Origin: Aspidapion aeneum
Lineage: Eukaryota; Arthropoda; Insecta; Coleoptera; Brentidae
Assembly (NCBI GenBank): GCA_963576565.1
Contig: OY755038.1
Coordinates: forward strand, 177,808,438 to 177,872,437
Direction: 5' to 3'
Length of the DNA: 64,000 bases
Positions within the stretch are counted from its first letter, which is position 1; each line of letters opens with the position of its first letter. The notes beneath the pieces were generated by a model. The model did no database searches. It was not told the DNA's origin and saw only the letters and a list, made by a program, of their open reading frames with translations. Of the stretch, positions 21,372 through 33,615 are shown piece by piece. Both the position numbers and the translations under genes were made by a program.

Positions 21372-23440
21372 GACTACCTAAATCTGCAGGATTGTTCTCA
21401 GATATGACATGATGCCAATGCGAGGAAGGGATTTTTTCTTGGATGAAAGTTGATCTATTACTAACAAAAGTGGTAAATCTATGTGGGGAAGACTTTATCC
21501 AAGAAAGGACTATAGTTGAATCACACCAAGCGTATATTTCACTAATTTTTAGCCTGGGCTGATAAATTCCTAGAACATAATGTAACAATTTTGATAACAG
21601 AACTGCTCCACACAGTTCAAGGCGGGGTATACTAATTGTTTTTAAAGGGGCTACTTTGGATTTTGCAGTCACAAATTTGACACAAAATTCATTATCTTTT
21701 AATGAAAATCTAAAATAAACAACAGCACAATAGCCTTTTTCAGAGGCATCTGAAAAGCCATGAATCTGAATTGATTGATAACTATCAGGCACTACTCTAC
21801 GAGTTATTTTACATAAAGATAGCAAACTAACTTCACTTGTAAATTTTTCCCATATTCTACTAATTTCTATCGAGGGTGGATTATCCCAATTGAGCTTTAA
21901 GTCCCAAAGCTTCTGTATTAAATGTTTTAGGAAAAAAGTAACAGGGGTTAAGATACCTAGAGGGTCAAAAATCTTAGCTAAGTTGCTAAGTAAATTACGT
22001 TTTGCACACGGTGACAAAATTGAGTTTATCGAAAATTGATAGCAATCTGATGATGGACTCCACTCAAGTCCTAAAACTTTAAGAGTATTATTGGAATCAG
22101 CATCAAAGGATAAATTTTCATTGCACAGATGAGAAGAAGGAAAGTCTGCCAAGAGTCTTGGGTCATTGCTGCACCACTTGCGCAATTGAAACCCACCTTT
22201 GGCAAGAAGTGAAATTAGGTCTTTCTTAATCCTTTTGGCACCTTCAAGGTCACAATGCATGCCAGTTATATCATCTACATATGAGTGCGAGATAATTAGT
22301 TCTGAAGCTTCAGGGTAATTAACTTTCTCCTGCTCAGCTAAAGTAAGCAATGATTTGATAGCTAAATAAGGGCTGCATGTTAATCCATAAGTAACAGTAC
22401 AGAGAGCTATGTCTTCGATTGGACCATCAGGCTGAAAACGCCAAAGAACGCGTTGATAATCCTGATGAGGAGGAGTAACTAGAATTTGTCTAAACATTTT
22501 ACAGATATCCGCTGTAAATACGAATTTTTCCAATCTAAATAACAGAAGTAATTGACATATGTCAGCTTGAAGTTTGGGACCAGGAAGCAGGCAATCGTTT
22601 AATGAATAAGGATCACTAGAACCTTTAGCAGAGCCATTATAAACCACGCGAAGTTTAGTTGTGACACTAGAAGGCTTTAGTACACAATGATGTGGAATAT
22701 AATAACTTTTATCTGGAATGGCCAAAGATGAAACTATTCTCATATGTCCTAAAGATAAGTATTCCTTCATAAAATCGGAATATTGCATGTAAAGATCAGA
22801 ATTTTTTAACAATCTCGGTTCTAATGCTAAGAATTGCTTGAGTGCTAACTCTCTACTGTTGGGAAAAGAAGGTTCACTAGACTTAAAAGGTAGAGATACT
22901 ACAAATCTGCCTGTCTCTGTTCTATAAGTGGTTTCAGAAAATATTTTTTCAGCTAAACTATCTTCAGGTGACATTGAATTGACCTTGGGAACTTCCTCGA
23001 TAAGCCAAAATCTTTGAATGGTATCTTCGAGGGTGTCCATTGCCAAAAATGTTTGAGAAATGAATTGACTAATTACTTTAGACGAAGAACAAGTTTTACC
23101 CATAAGCAAATAACCAAAAATACTATTAATGCTCTCACAACTTTTAAGCATAGGGGCTTCACCAATGCCTTGCACATCGATATCTGATTTGTAACTATGT
23201 AAACCAAGACGTTTAACATAAGCTTTCGTTATGAAATTTGAGGTTGAACCTGAATCTACGATTATTCTAATAGGTTGATAATCGCCTTTGCTATCTAAAA
23301 TTTCTACTATTCCGGTGGATAATAATACACCCGAAGAATCGATGCTACTACTTAAACATAAGGGGTTGTCTACAGTTAATCCGACAAAAGCATTGGGGTT
23401 GCTTTGTGAATTTTGACTATCAATATGAGGTAATTGAGCT
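21328..23440 (-). CDS. pol: BEL/Pao protease, reverse transcriptase and RNase H
   Basis: The first ATG is at 23175, but the frame is open upstream to the Gag zinc knuckles, and the protease motif IIVDSGSTSNF lies before that ATG, near 23255. RT: ADICKMFRQI block, then SYVDDITGMH with the catalytic YVDD near 22270. RNase H: HGFSDASEKG (Asp), ELCGAVLLSKL (Glu), WCDSTIVLSW (Asp) and NPADLGSRG (Asp). Length and order match Pao polyproteins. It ends in a shifted frame at 21328 just where integrase starts. Confidence 0.94.
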
Positions 23441-24117
23441 ACAGAGTTAGCATTATTGGAAACTATACTACTATGGTTGGCATGGTGGTTGGCACCCGAA
23501 CTAGTGGGGTGGCCAATGGAATTCGGGAAACTAGAACTAGAATGCGCTACTGGACTACAATGAGTATTGACACTCTGATTATAATAATTTGGAGTGGAAC
23601 TAAAGCTACTAAAATGGGGGTTAGGACCCTGACTATGATTGTGTACAGGATTGTACTTAGGACCCTGACTATTATGGTGTGTAACAGTGCTGCAGGCTTG
23701 AAAATTTCTATTATTTTGACTACTATTATTCTGACTACTATTATTCTGACTACTATTATTCTGACTACTATGTAAGGTGCTAACTTGATTGGAACTATCA
23801 TTTCCACTGAAACAAAGTAAACTATGGTGACGAACACCGCAACGAAAACAGGAATTAGTGGAGGGGCACTCCTTTATACTATGCGATCTAGAAAGGCAAT
23901 TTAAACATAAATAATTTGCCTTGGCAAGTTTATAACGTTCATTGGGAGTTTTTGAGCGAAAGAACTGACATTTAGAAAGAGTGTGATAAGGTCCCTGTTT
24001 GCAAACTACACAAGTATGTTTATTGTTATTTTGATTGGGTTGACTTAGAAAAACATTGGAAGTTTGTCTGGAGCTACCTGATTTAAAACTACTACTATTA
24101 TTATTTATAGATTTTTA
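23441..24117 (-). CDS. gag: BEL/Pao Gag zinc-knuckle and Asn/Ser-rich linker
   Basis: On the minus strand three Cys-rich knuckles follow one another: CVVCKQGPYH..., CLNCLSRSHSIKEC and CFRCGVRHHSLLC (about 24010-23825). The linker after them repeats a 15-bp unit four times (23700-23768), giving Gln-Asn-Asn-Ser-Ser repeats, and runs in frame into the protease. One TAA at about 24115 separates this from the upstream Gag frame. A rearranged copy of this region lies at 29235-29681. Confidence 0.85.
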
Positions 24118-25034
24118 AAAGAATTTTTTATCTTCTTTTCGGGTTAATTCTACATTATCTAAAGCTTCACAGTGTTTTTCCAAATACGCTATTAACTCTT
24201 TATAATCAGGCATTTTATTGGAATCAGAAAGCTGTAACTCAAATTTTGTTGCTAAGGAAATATCTATTTTTCTATTAATCATTTGAACTAATGAAAATGA
24301 CCAGGCGTATATATATATAATAGGTAACTGTAAATTGCACAAGGCCTCTAAATTATCGTTAAAGTATCTAACAGGGTACGTAAATCTTGAGGATTTTCTG
24401 AAGATACTTTTTTAGCATTTTCAATAGCTGACCAATGACTAGCTGCTATGATTCGTTTTCTATAATATCTTTTACACAAAGTATCATAAGCAATGGAATA
24501 ATTAGCATGAGTTAGTGGCAAATGCTGAACTAGGAGTTTTGGCTGTTCCTCAAGGGCTTTCAGTAAATATTCGAATTTAGTTACATCCGAAAAGTGAGGA
24601 TTGTTATGAACCAGGGCTTCAAACATATCTTTGAAACTAGGAAATGAAGTTACATCTCCTCTAAAAATAGGTAAATCTAAAGGTTTAAGATTGTTAGTAA
24701 ACTGAGGTGCCTTTGATAAGGAAACAGAAGATTGCGTTTCACTAGTTGTATGAGAAAATAAGCTAAAATATATGCTTTTAATATTTATTTTCAAAATCAG
24801 CTCGAACTTTATCTTCAGCTTGAAAATCATCCTGTTCATCTAATAAACCTATCAAAATGTTATGCTGTTTACTGAAATCATCTCTAATTTGTTCTAGGTC
24901 TTGATAGCGAACCTTGAGTGAAGCATGATATTTGCTATCAGTCTCAGCTTTTATAGCAATCGTATATTTCAGTCATGCGACTAATTTCACTCAGTCTTAA
25001 GTTTGTTGCTTTTCTAACTTTATCTGACATTGTA
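24118..25034 (-). pseudogene. gag: BEL/Pao Gag, N-terminal and middle parts, frameshifted
   Basis: A likely start MSDKVRKATNL is at about 25032. The best-preserved piece (24348-24720) holds the conserved Pao Gag domain: LKPLDLPIFRGDVTSFPSF, then DVTKFEYLLKAL and a YDTLCKRYYRKRI block. At least three breaks are visible: near 24950, near 24785 and near 24345, each needing a shift to continue the family sequence. Not functional as it stands. Confidence 0.85.
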
Positions 25035-25944
25035 GCTTAATAATTAAACCAAATTAAAAATTATAAAAAAATCTGTTTTATATTTTAAATTTAAAAAATT
25101 TAAAAAAAATTATTTATTTCCTAAGTTAAATTTTAAACTTAATAAATGGCGAGAAATCTACTAACTACCAATTTAATGAAGTTGTCTAAACGTGGTAAAC
25201 GAGTGCTACTATTTGTTGAAAACAAAATTTTTCTACTATTTTTTCTCAACTAATAAATTGAGCAATTAATTGGAAATTTTAAGAAAAAATGCTCCTACTA
25301 CTAAATACGCAATTAATTTTATCAGTTATTTACCTAATTAGCATCTATAATTAATTATTTTATGGTTTCAGAAAAAAGCTACTACAATTTTCAATTTATA
25401 CGTGTCACTGTGTATTCTAATGGCTGGACAGAGTAGATGAAATACTACGACTAAAAGGCTTGACCACTGTGTCAGCGTACTAAAGCAATGCATACAGTAA
25501 ATTCTACTATGGAGTGTGGCTAAATTCTAATTGCGAGTGTGAAATCAACGGTGAAGCAAGAGCTAAATGAGACGACTATACGTTCTATACTATATGAGAA
25601 TCCATTCCCGTTACTAAGCGAGAGACCGGCTGCTAAACTGCCTGCTTCGAAGCAAAGCAAAAAAAAGGCGATACGGAAGAAATTGATTTCTATTCAATTT
25701 GAATAAATGCACGACCTATAATTGGAAATTTTGTGTGAATGTTTTACAGCAAGAACTCTAAAAATTTATGTTAATTAATGACTATATGCCGATTAGTTTA
25801 TTCCTAACTTTGAGTTTAATGAAAGGCGGATCAAAGTCACTATGTATTTTTATCAAAAAGGTCTACCTACTATATAAAAAAAACGACGATTAGGGTAGTA
25901 AAGTAGGAGTAACGCTAGAATGGATCTGGCGAAAAGGACCAAAA

Positions 25945-26390
25945 TGTTGGGGTGTTGAGTAATTTACTCAGGAGAGATTTAAAATGGACTGTATAAATGG
26001 TTCTTGTTCCACTCACTGTTCGCCGCTGGGTTGTGGGGTCGATGGGCGGCCGCCTTCATCCTGGCTTCAGCAGTTCTGTTGAGGGGTTTCCATTACAGAG
26101 GTTTTAAGGAAGGGAGGACGAGGGAAAACACTCGCGAAAATTCGTAAATCTAATTTACTTAAAATTATTTAACTAAAACGTGCTTCGCTTGATTGCACAC
26201 CGTGTGATTGAATAGGGATTTGAAACGATATAAACCGAACCGAAATACTAATTCACACTAAGATTAAGGCTAAGGTGAACAAATCCCAACTCTACACAGT
26301 GAGCCAAAAAATGTCTTATCCAACAAAAAGTAAAAATAAAATAACTAAATTCTAACATCCACACGAAATGAATGAACTGCGGACCGAACA
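25945..26390 (-). repeat. BEL element 5' LTR
   Basis: 446 bp, bounded by TG...CA on the coding strand. Just inside it the coding strand reads TTTTGGTCCTTTTCGCC, where TGGTCC could start the primer-binding site; I cannot name the tRNA with confidence. Confidence 0.92.
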
Positions 26391-26672
26391 CACTTAAAAG
26401 GTTCGAGTTATAGAGGTTCGAGTTAGAGAGGTTCGACTGTATTACAAGGCGGTCATCGCTTTTATTATTATGATATCGGAATACCAACAAATTAATTTTT
26501 AACTTTTTAGTGAATTTTATAAAAGCTTAAAAAATAGGTACATTTTTTTGACATATAAACTTTTTTATAAGCATTAATTTTTTGATTTCTAGAAAAATGG
26601 CAAAAAAAAGAAAGACACAGAAAAGGTGCAGGTGAAAAAAAAGCAAAATCTAGAGAATGTATGATGGAGATC

Positions 26673-27061
26673 ATGGAACACTTGTTCCTTATCAGAACGT
26701 GTTCCAGACGGGGATCATTCGTATCCTTGTGATCGACGTTGGAGAGACTGAAAACCAAACAGTTTTAACAAGTTCCCAACAAAAGCATCAAACATCAGTA
26801 TAATTTAATACGGGTAGGAGTATTTTCCCTCTGAGTAGTTGTTTCTGTTGGTTTCGCACAACTTATGCTCTACACGGAGCTATCGCCTACATTCACCTGA
26901 GGATGGCCGAAAAGGCCGAAACCGGACGTGGATTGGCATGGATTACTTGTTCCTGATTGTCAGAACGTGTTCCAGACGGGGATCATTCGTATCCATGTGA
27001 TCGACGTTGGAGAGAGTGAAAACCAAATAGTTTTAACAAGTTCCCAACGAAAGCATCAAAC
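26673..27061 (+). repeat. Direct repeats of about 120 bp around a hammerhead remnant
   Basis: 26673-26795 and 26939-27061 match closely (cagaacgtgttccagacggg, gatcattcgtatcc, gatcgacgttggagaga, aagttcccaac, aaagcatcaaac). The spacer contains the hammerhead-like motif at 26894-26931. Tandem pseudo-LTRs with an internal hammerhead fit a Penelope-like remnant, but no RT is present. Confidence 0.65.
26894..26931 (+). ncRNA. Hammerhead-ribozyme-like motif, degenerate
   Basis: CAC, core CTGAGGA, helix II GGCC with GGCC around GAAAA, GAAA, helix III region CCGG, then AC where the active form needs UC, then GTGG. The core and helices I and II fit; the cleavage-site U is A here, so the copy is probably inactive. 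Confidence 0.5.
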
Positions 27062-27635
27062 CATTATCTGTAGATTAACTTTTTATATTGTTGCTCATTT
27101 AAGATTTAAGTGGTTTAAGAAGAGATTAAAAATTTGAAAATAATAGGTTTTAGGTTTTTTGTTCATTATAATTATTTTTGTTTATTTGGTAGTAGTAGTT
27201 TTTTAAATTTAGTTATGAGAAATTTAAATACAATAAGCTTTGCAATATATATTTTCTAAGTAATTTATCAGCTTTGTTAACTTGACCTCAGTTTCGTTAA
27301 TATACTTTTTTTTAAAATTCTTCTATTTTTGCTGTGTTTTTTGATAAAAAGTAGTTTTTTTTTGTTTTGTTATGACTTTTTTATGTAAAATTTGTTCACT
27401 ACATATATTTTCTAAGTAATTTATCAGCTTTGTTAACATAACCTCAGCTTTGATGAATCACTTTTTCTTATTTTTACTTTTTCTCCAAAAATATACATTT
27501 TTTTTCTGGGAAACATACTCTATGCAAAATATTAAAGCATTTTCTTTTTAACAGACAATAAAAAGCTTATTTTTTAATATTATATTTTTCAAAAAAAAGG
27601 GAAGCTCATTTCACAGGTTTTCTGAAGAACTGCCC

Positions 27636-30600
27636 ATTAATTCTGTATACTTAAAAAGGGACTTAAAATGATAAATAGTTTATGGATTGGAGAGAATTCA
27701 AAATAAAAACCCTTAATGGGATAGAAATTGATTCCTTTTGAATGTCACAAAGTGTATTGAAATGGATGAAATGTTTGTATACTTTTTAATGCCAATTTAT
27801 TATGCCTTTTCAAAGCCTTTTTTGGATAAGAAAAGATTCAAAATATAGATCTAGGAGGTATTAAAATGTATTCATTCTGCATACTTAAAAGGGGATTTAA
27901 AAGGATAAGTAATTTTATTATTTTTTTTTTTTGCCACAAACTGTATTGAAATGGATGGAATGTTTATATACTTTTTAATGCTTAATTTCATACGCTTTTT
28001 GAAATCCTTTTTTTGGATAAGAGAGGATTAAAAATGTAGATCTCGAAGGTATTAAAATGTATTCATTCGCTATTCTTGAAAGGGGATTCAAAAGGTTAAA
28101 GATTTTATGGATTAAAGGGGATTAAAAATAAAACCCCCTAATGACATAGAAATGGATTCCTTTTTTTGGATAAGACAGGATTGAAAAGGTAAATTTCGGA
28201 GGTATTAAAATGTATTTATTCTGTATACTTGGAAGAGGATTCAAAAGGATAATTATTTTATGGATTGAAGGGGATTAAAAAACCCTTAATGCTATAGAAA
28301 TGGATTCTTTTTGAATGACACAAAGTGTATTGAAATGGATGGAATGTTTATTTACTTTTTAATGACAACTTAATACGCTTTTTCAAATCCTTTTTTCGGA
28401 TAAGAAAGAATTGAAAATGTGAATTTCGGAGGTATTAAAATGTTATAATTCTGTATACATAAAAGGGGACTTAAAAGGATAAATAGTTTATGGATTGAAG
28501 AGAATCCAAAATAACAACCCTTAATGGAATAGAAAGGGATTCCTTTTAAATGCCACAAAGTGTATTGAAATGGATGAAATGTATTCATTCTGTTTACATG
28601 AAAGTGGATTCAAAAGGATAAAGATTTTATGGATTAAAGGGGATTAAAAATAAATCCCCTTAATGACATAGAAATGGATTCCTTTTGAATGCCAAAAAGT
28701 GTATTGAAATATATATCCATATAACCATGCCAACCATACGCCTTTTCAAATCCTTTTTTCGGATAAGAAAGAATTGAAAATGTGAATTTTGGAGGTATTA
28801 AAATGTATTAATTCTGTATATTTAAAAGGGGACTTAAAACGATAAATAGTTTATGGATTAAAGAGAATTTAAAATAACAACCCAATAATAATGAAATAGA
28901 AATGGATTCCTTTTGAATGTCACAAAGTGTATTGAAATAGATGAAATGTTTGTATACTTTTTAATGCCAATTTAATACGCCTTTTTAAATCCTTTTTTTA
29001 GATAAGAATGGCTTAAAAATGTAGATCTAGGAGGTATTAAAATGTATTAATTCTGCTTACTTAAAAGGGGATTTAAAAGGACAAGTAAAAACATTTATGG
29101 ATTGGAGGGGATTAAAAATAAAAACCCTTAATAAGATAGAAAGGGATTCCTTTTGAATGCCACAAAGTGTATTGAAATAGATCAAAGTATACATTCTGTA
29201 TACATAAAAGGGGATTCAAACGGATAAAGATTTTATGGATTATTTATGTTTAAATTGCCTTTCTAGATCGCATAGTATAAAGGAGTGCCCCTCCACTAAT
29301 TCCTGTTTTCGTTGCGGTGTTCGTCACCATAGTTTACTTTGTTTCAGTGGAAATGATAGTTCCAATCAAGTTAGCACCTTATATAGTAGTCAGAATAATA
29401 GTAGTCAAAATAATAGAAATTTCCTGGTCCTAAGTACAATCCTGTACACAATCATAGTCAGGGTCCTAACCCCCATTTTAGTAGCTTTAGTTCCACTCCA
29501 AATTATTATAATCAGAGTGTCAATACTCATTGTAGTCCAGTAGCGCATTCTAGTTCTAGTTTCCCGAATTCCATTGGCCACCCCACTAGTTCGGGTGCCA
29601 ACCACCATGCCAACCATAGTAGTATAGTTTCCAATAATGCTAACTCTGTAGCTCAATTACCTCATATTGATAGTCAAACATAAAACCCCTTAATGACATA
29701 GAAATGGATTCCTTTTCAATGCCAAAAAGTGTATTAAAATGGATGGAATATTTTTATACTTTTAATTACAATTTAATATGCTTTTTCAAAACCTTTTTTT
29801 GGATAAGAAAGAATTGAAAATGTGAATTTCGGAGGTATTAAAATGTATTAATTCTGTATACTTAAAAAGGGACTTAAAAGGATAAATAGTTTATGGATTG
29901 GAGATAATTCAAATTAAAAACCCTTAAAGTGTATTGAAATGGATGAAATGTTTGTATACTTTTTAATGCCAATTTAATACGCCTTTTCAAATCCTTTTTT
30001 TGGATAAGAAAGGATTGAAAATGTATATAGGAGGTATTAAAATGTATTCTTTCTGTATACTTAAAAGGGCATTTAAAAGGATAAGTAGTTTATGGATCGG
30101 AGGGGATTAAAAAAAAAAGCCTTAATGAGATGGAAGGGGATTCCTTTTGAATGCCACAAAGTGTATTGAAATGGAATGTTTATATACATTTTACTGCTAA
30201 TTGCATACTTTTTTAAATCCTTTTTTTGGATAAGAAAGGATTGAAAATGTAGATCTCGAAGGTATTAAAATGTATTCATTCTGTATTCTTGAAAGGGGAT
30301 TTAAAAGGTTAAAGATTTTATGGATTAAAGGGGACTAAAAATAAATCCCCTTAATGACATAGAAATGGATTCCTTTTGAATGCCAAAAAGTGTATTGAAA
30401 TGGATGGAATGTTTATATACTTTTTAATGACAATTTAATTCGCCTTTTCAAATCCTTTTTTCGGATAAGAAAGAATTGAAAATGTGACTTTTGGAGGTAT
30501 TAAAATGTATTAATTCTGTATACTTAAAAGGGGACTTAAAAGGATAAATAGTTTATGGATTGAAGAGAATTCAAAATAACAACCCTTAATGGGATAGAAA

Positions 30601-32820
30601 TGGATTCTTTTTGAATGTCACAAAGTATATTCAAATGGATGAAATGTTTGTATACTTTTTAATGCCAATTTAATACGCCTTATCAAATCCTTTTTTTGGA
30701 TAAGAAAGGATTGAAAATGTAGATCTAGGAGGTATTAAAATGTATTCATTCTGCATACTTAAAAGGGGATTTAAAAGGATAAGTAGTTTATGGATTGCAG
30801 GGGATTAAAAATAAAAACCCTTAATGAGATAGAAAGGGATTCCTTTTGAATTCCACAAAGTGTATTGAAATGGATGGAATGTTTATATACTTTTTAATGC
30901 TAATTGCATACGCTTTTTAAAATCCTTTTTTTGGATAAGAAAGGATCAAAAATGTAGATCTCGAAGGTATTAAAATGTATTCATTCTCTATTCTTGAAAG
31001 GGGATTCAAAAGGTTAAAGATTTTATGGATTAAAGGGGATTAAAAATAAATCCCCTTAATGACATAGAAATGGATTCTTTTGAATGCCAAAAAGTGTATT
31101 GAAATGGATGGAATGTTTATATACTTTTTAATGACAATTTAATACGCCATTTCAAATCCTTTTTTCGGATAAGAAAGCATTGAAAATGTGAATTTTGGAG
31201 GTATTAAAATGTATTAATTCTGTATACTTAAAAGGGGACTTAAAAAAGGATAAATAGTTTATGGATTGAAGAGAATTCAAAATAACAACCCTTAATGGGA
31301 TAAAAATGGATTCCTTTTGAATGTCACAAAGTATATTGAAATGGATGAAATGTTTGTATACTTTTTAATGCCAATTTAATACTCCTTTTCAAATCCTTTT
31401 TTTGGATAAGAAAGGATTGAAAATGTAGATCTAGGAGGTATTAAAATGTATTCATTCTGCATACTTAAAAGGGGATTTAAAAGGATAAGTAGTTTATGGA
31501 TTGCAGGAAATTAAAAATAAAAACCTTTAATGAGATAGAAAGGGATTCCTTTTGAATGCCACAAAGTGTATTGAAATGGATGGAATATTTATATACTTTT
31601 TAATGACAATTTAATTCGCCTTTTCAAATCCTTTTTTCGGATAAGAAAGAATTGAAAATGTGACTTTTGGAGGTATTAAAATGTATTAATTATGTATACT
31701 TAAAAGGGGACTTAAAAGGATAAATAGTTTATGGATTGAAGAGAATTCAAAATAACAACCCTTAATGGGATAGAAATGGATTCCTTTTGAATGTCACAAA
31801 GTGTATTGAAATGGATGAAATGTTTGTATACTTTTTAATGCCAATTTAATACGCCTTTTCAAATCCTTTTTTTGGATACGAAAGGATTGAAAATGTAGAT
31901 CTAGGAGGTATTAAAATGTATTCATGCTCTATTCTTAAAAGGGGATTCAAAAGGTTAAAGATTTTATGGATTAAAGGGGATTAAAAATAAATCCCCTTAA
32001 TGACATAGAAATGGATTCCTTTTGAATGCCAAAAAGTGTATTGAAATGGATGGAATGTTTATATACTTTTTAATGCTAATTGCATACGCTTTTTGAAATC
32101 CTTTTTTTTGGATAAGAAAGGATTGAAAATGTAGATCTCGAAGGTATTAAAATGTATTCATTCTCTATTCTTAAAAGGGGATTCAAAAGGTTAAAGATTT
32201 TATGGATTAAAGGGGATTAAAAATATATCCCCTTAATGACATAGAAATGGATTCCTTTTGAATGCCACAAAGTGTATTGAAATGGATGGAATGTTTATAT
32301 ACTTTTTAATGCTAATTGCATACGCTTTTTGAAATCCTTTTTTTGGATAAGAAAGGATTGAAAATGTAGATCTCGAAGGTATTAAAATGTATTCATTCTC
32401 TATTCTTAAAAGGGGATTCAAAAGGTTAAAGATTTTATGGATTAAAGGGGATTAAAAATAAATCCCCTTAATGACATAGAAATGGATTCCGTTTGAATGC
32501 CAAAAAGTGTATTGAAATGGATTGAATGTTTATATACTTTTTAATGCTAATTGCATACGCTTTTTGAAATCCTTTTTTTGGATAAGAAAGGATTGAAAAT
32601 GTAGATCTCGAAGGTATTAAAATGTATTCATTCTCTATTCTTAAAAGGGGATTCAAAAGGTTAAAGGTTTTATGGATTAAAGGGGATTAAAAATAAATCC
32701 CCTTAATGACATAGAAATGGATTCCTTTTGAATGCCAAAAAGTGTATTGAAATGGATTTACTTTGAATGCCAAAAAGTGTATACAAAAGGATAGAATGTT
32801 TCAAAATGGATTTATTTTGT
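27636..32820 (+). repeat. 235-bp satellite array with A-B-C higher-order repeat
   Basis: The anchor gtgtattgaaatgg recurs every 234-236 bp in the regular part (31566, 31801, 32036, 32272, 32507, 32742). Three unit types differ before the ggtatt box: gaattt(t/c)ggagg (A), gatctaggagg (B), gatctcgaagg (C). A-B-C repeats at about 705 bp between 30027 and 31427. The right end is a run of C units that decays near 32760-32960. A BEL fragment interrupts it at 29235-29681. Confidence 0.95.
29235..29681 (+). pseudogene. Transposed fragment of BEL Gag inside a satellite unit
   Basis: Inverted copy of about 23410-23910 of the BEL element, including the CLNCLSRSHSIKEC and CFRCGVRHHSLLC knuckles. Relative to the source it lacks two of the four 15-bp repeats and about 40 bp around the ctgcagcactgtt segment. 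The left joint is inside ttatggatta, shared by satellite and insert; the right joint is gatagtcaaa to cataaaaccc. About 12 bp of the satellite unit is missing, so it replaced rather than simply interrupted the unit. No LTR or target duplication is present. Confidence 0.88.
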
Positions 32821-33615
32821 ATGCCAGGATCTGTATTGAAATGAATTAAAAATTTGTTATCCATTTTAATACTTAACACTTTCTATCCCCCAAAGGTCAG
32901 AAAAAGGATTTCAAAAAGCGGATAGAAAATGGATTCATTTTTTTTATCCTTTTTTGTCAATTTTTTTTATAGGGTTCTTATAATACACAAAAATGCCTAA
33001 TTTTAAAGGAAGACAGCTGTTCTTGTAATGCGAAAGAAACCGTCAGAATAATGTCCGGCACTATTACTGGCTGGCTTTATTGCTGGAAGTCCCTATTATC
33101 AGCAAAATTGAACCGGTTACAAAGAACACCGAGAACAAAAATTTTATTTCTGCCCCTTGGAAATTGTTGATGTTTTAATTATTTTTCACTGGTACCCCTT
33201 GGATCAATTTATGAATGTAGACCTATATTGTAATAAGATATCTGTAATTTAGATTTACACCAGGTTCCCTAGGTTAGTCTTAGATGGCATCCTATATACG
33301 TTAAACTCATAATGGTGGCATTATAACAAGTGTTTGTTTGTTTTCCAAAATTTTGGTTTTAGAAACTTCTATGTAAGTCGAAAAATTTTGCTTGTTGTTT
33401 AAACCTTTTAACTTGTTTTTGTATTTCAAAGAAATTTTATAATATTTTTTTATTTTGCTATGTATTTTTTAACATAAATTGTTATTATTAATATTTTATT
33501 CTAACCTTAAAAATAAAACTACAAAGATTTATTTTAATTCTTTTAAACTTTTCTTTCCTATATTATTTTTTTTTATTGGTTTGTTAAAATTGATTATAAT
33601 GTAATTTTATATTTA
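32821..33615. other. Decayed satellite edge and AT-rich spacer
   Basis: 32821-32960 keeps weak similarity to the 235-bp unit. From 32960 to 33615 I see no gene or clear repeat. Confidence 0.4.

Larger units (their letters stand above)
19292..26390 (-). mobile_element. BEL/Pao LTR retrotransposon with both LTRs
   Basis: 7.1 kb, coding strand minus. LTRs start TGTTCGG and end CCCAACA on the coding strand, and CACTT is duplicated at 19287-19291 and 26391-26395. Order on the coding strand is gag (about 25032-23440), aspartic protease, RT, RNase H, then integrase (ends 19749). Gag is broken in several places and pol once, so this copy is defective. The LTRs differ by block insertions, so the insertion is not very recent or the LTRs came from different templates. 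Confidence 0.95.
19133..26439. mobile_element. Pogo-like MITE, interrupted by the BEL element
   Basis: Left part 19133-19291 starts CAGTCGAACCTC, right part 26396-26439 ends GAGGTTCGACTG, and TA flanks both ends (19131-19132, 26440-26441). The unbroken relative at 62895-63061 confirms the joint: its accacttTaaagg matches the site where the BEL element inserted and duplicated CACTT. Without the insert it is about 200 bp. Confidence 0.88.
18054..27635. mobile_element. 9.6-kb DNA transposon with 27-bp inverted ends, host of nested elements
   Basis: The left end GGGCAGTTCTTCAGAAAACC and seven more bases match the complement of the right end exactly for 27 bp. ATTA flanks both sides and one copy is needed to restore the satellite unit. 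Subterminal sequence on both sides repeats CAGCTTTGTTAA in both orientations. No transposase is recognisable, so it is non-autonomous or gutted. About 7.3 kb of its length is a pogo-like MITE carrying a BEL/Pao element. A 4-bp duplication with these ends does not let me assign a superfamily. Confidence 0.88.

Noticed and set aside
23434..23775. 113-codon plus-strand frame rich in Thr/Ile
   Set aside because: It is antisense to the Asn/Ser-rich Gag linker of the BEL element and includes its 15-bp repeats.
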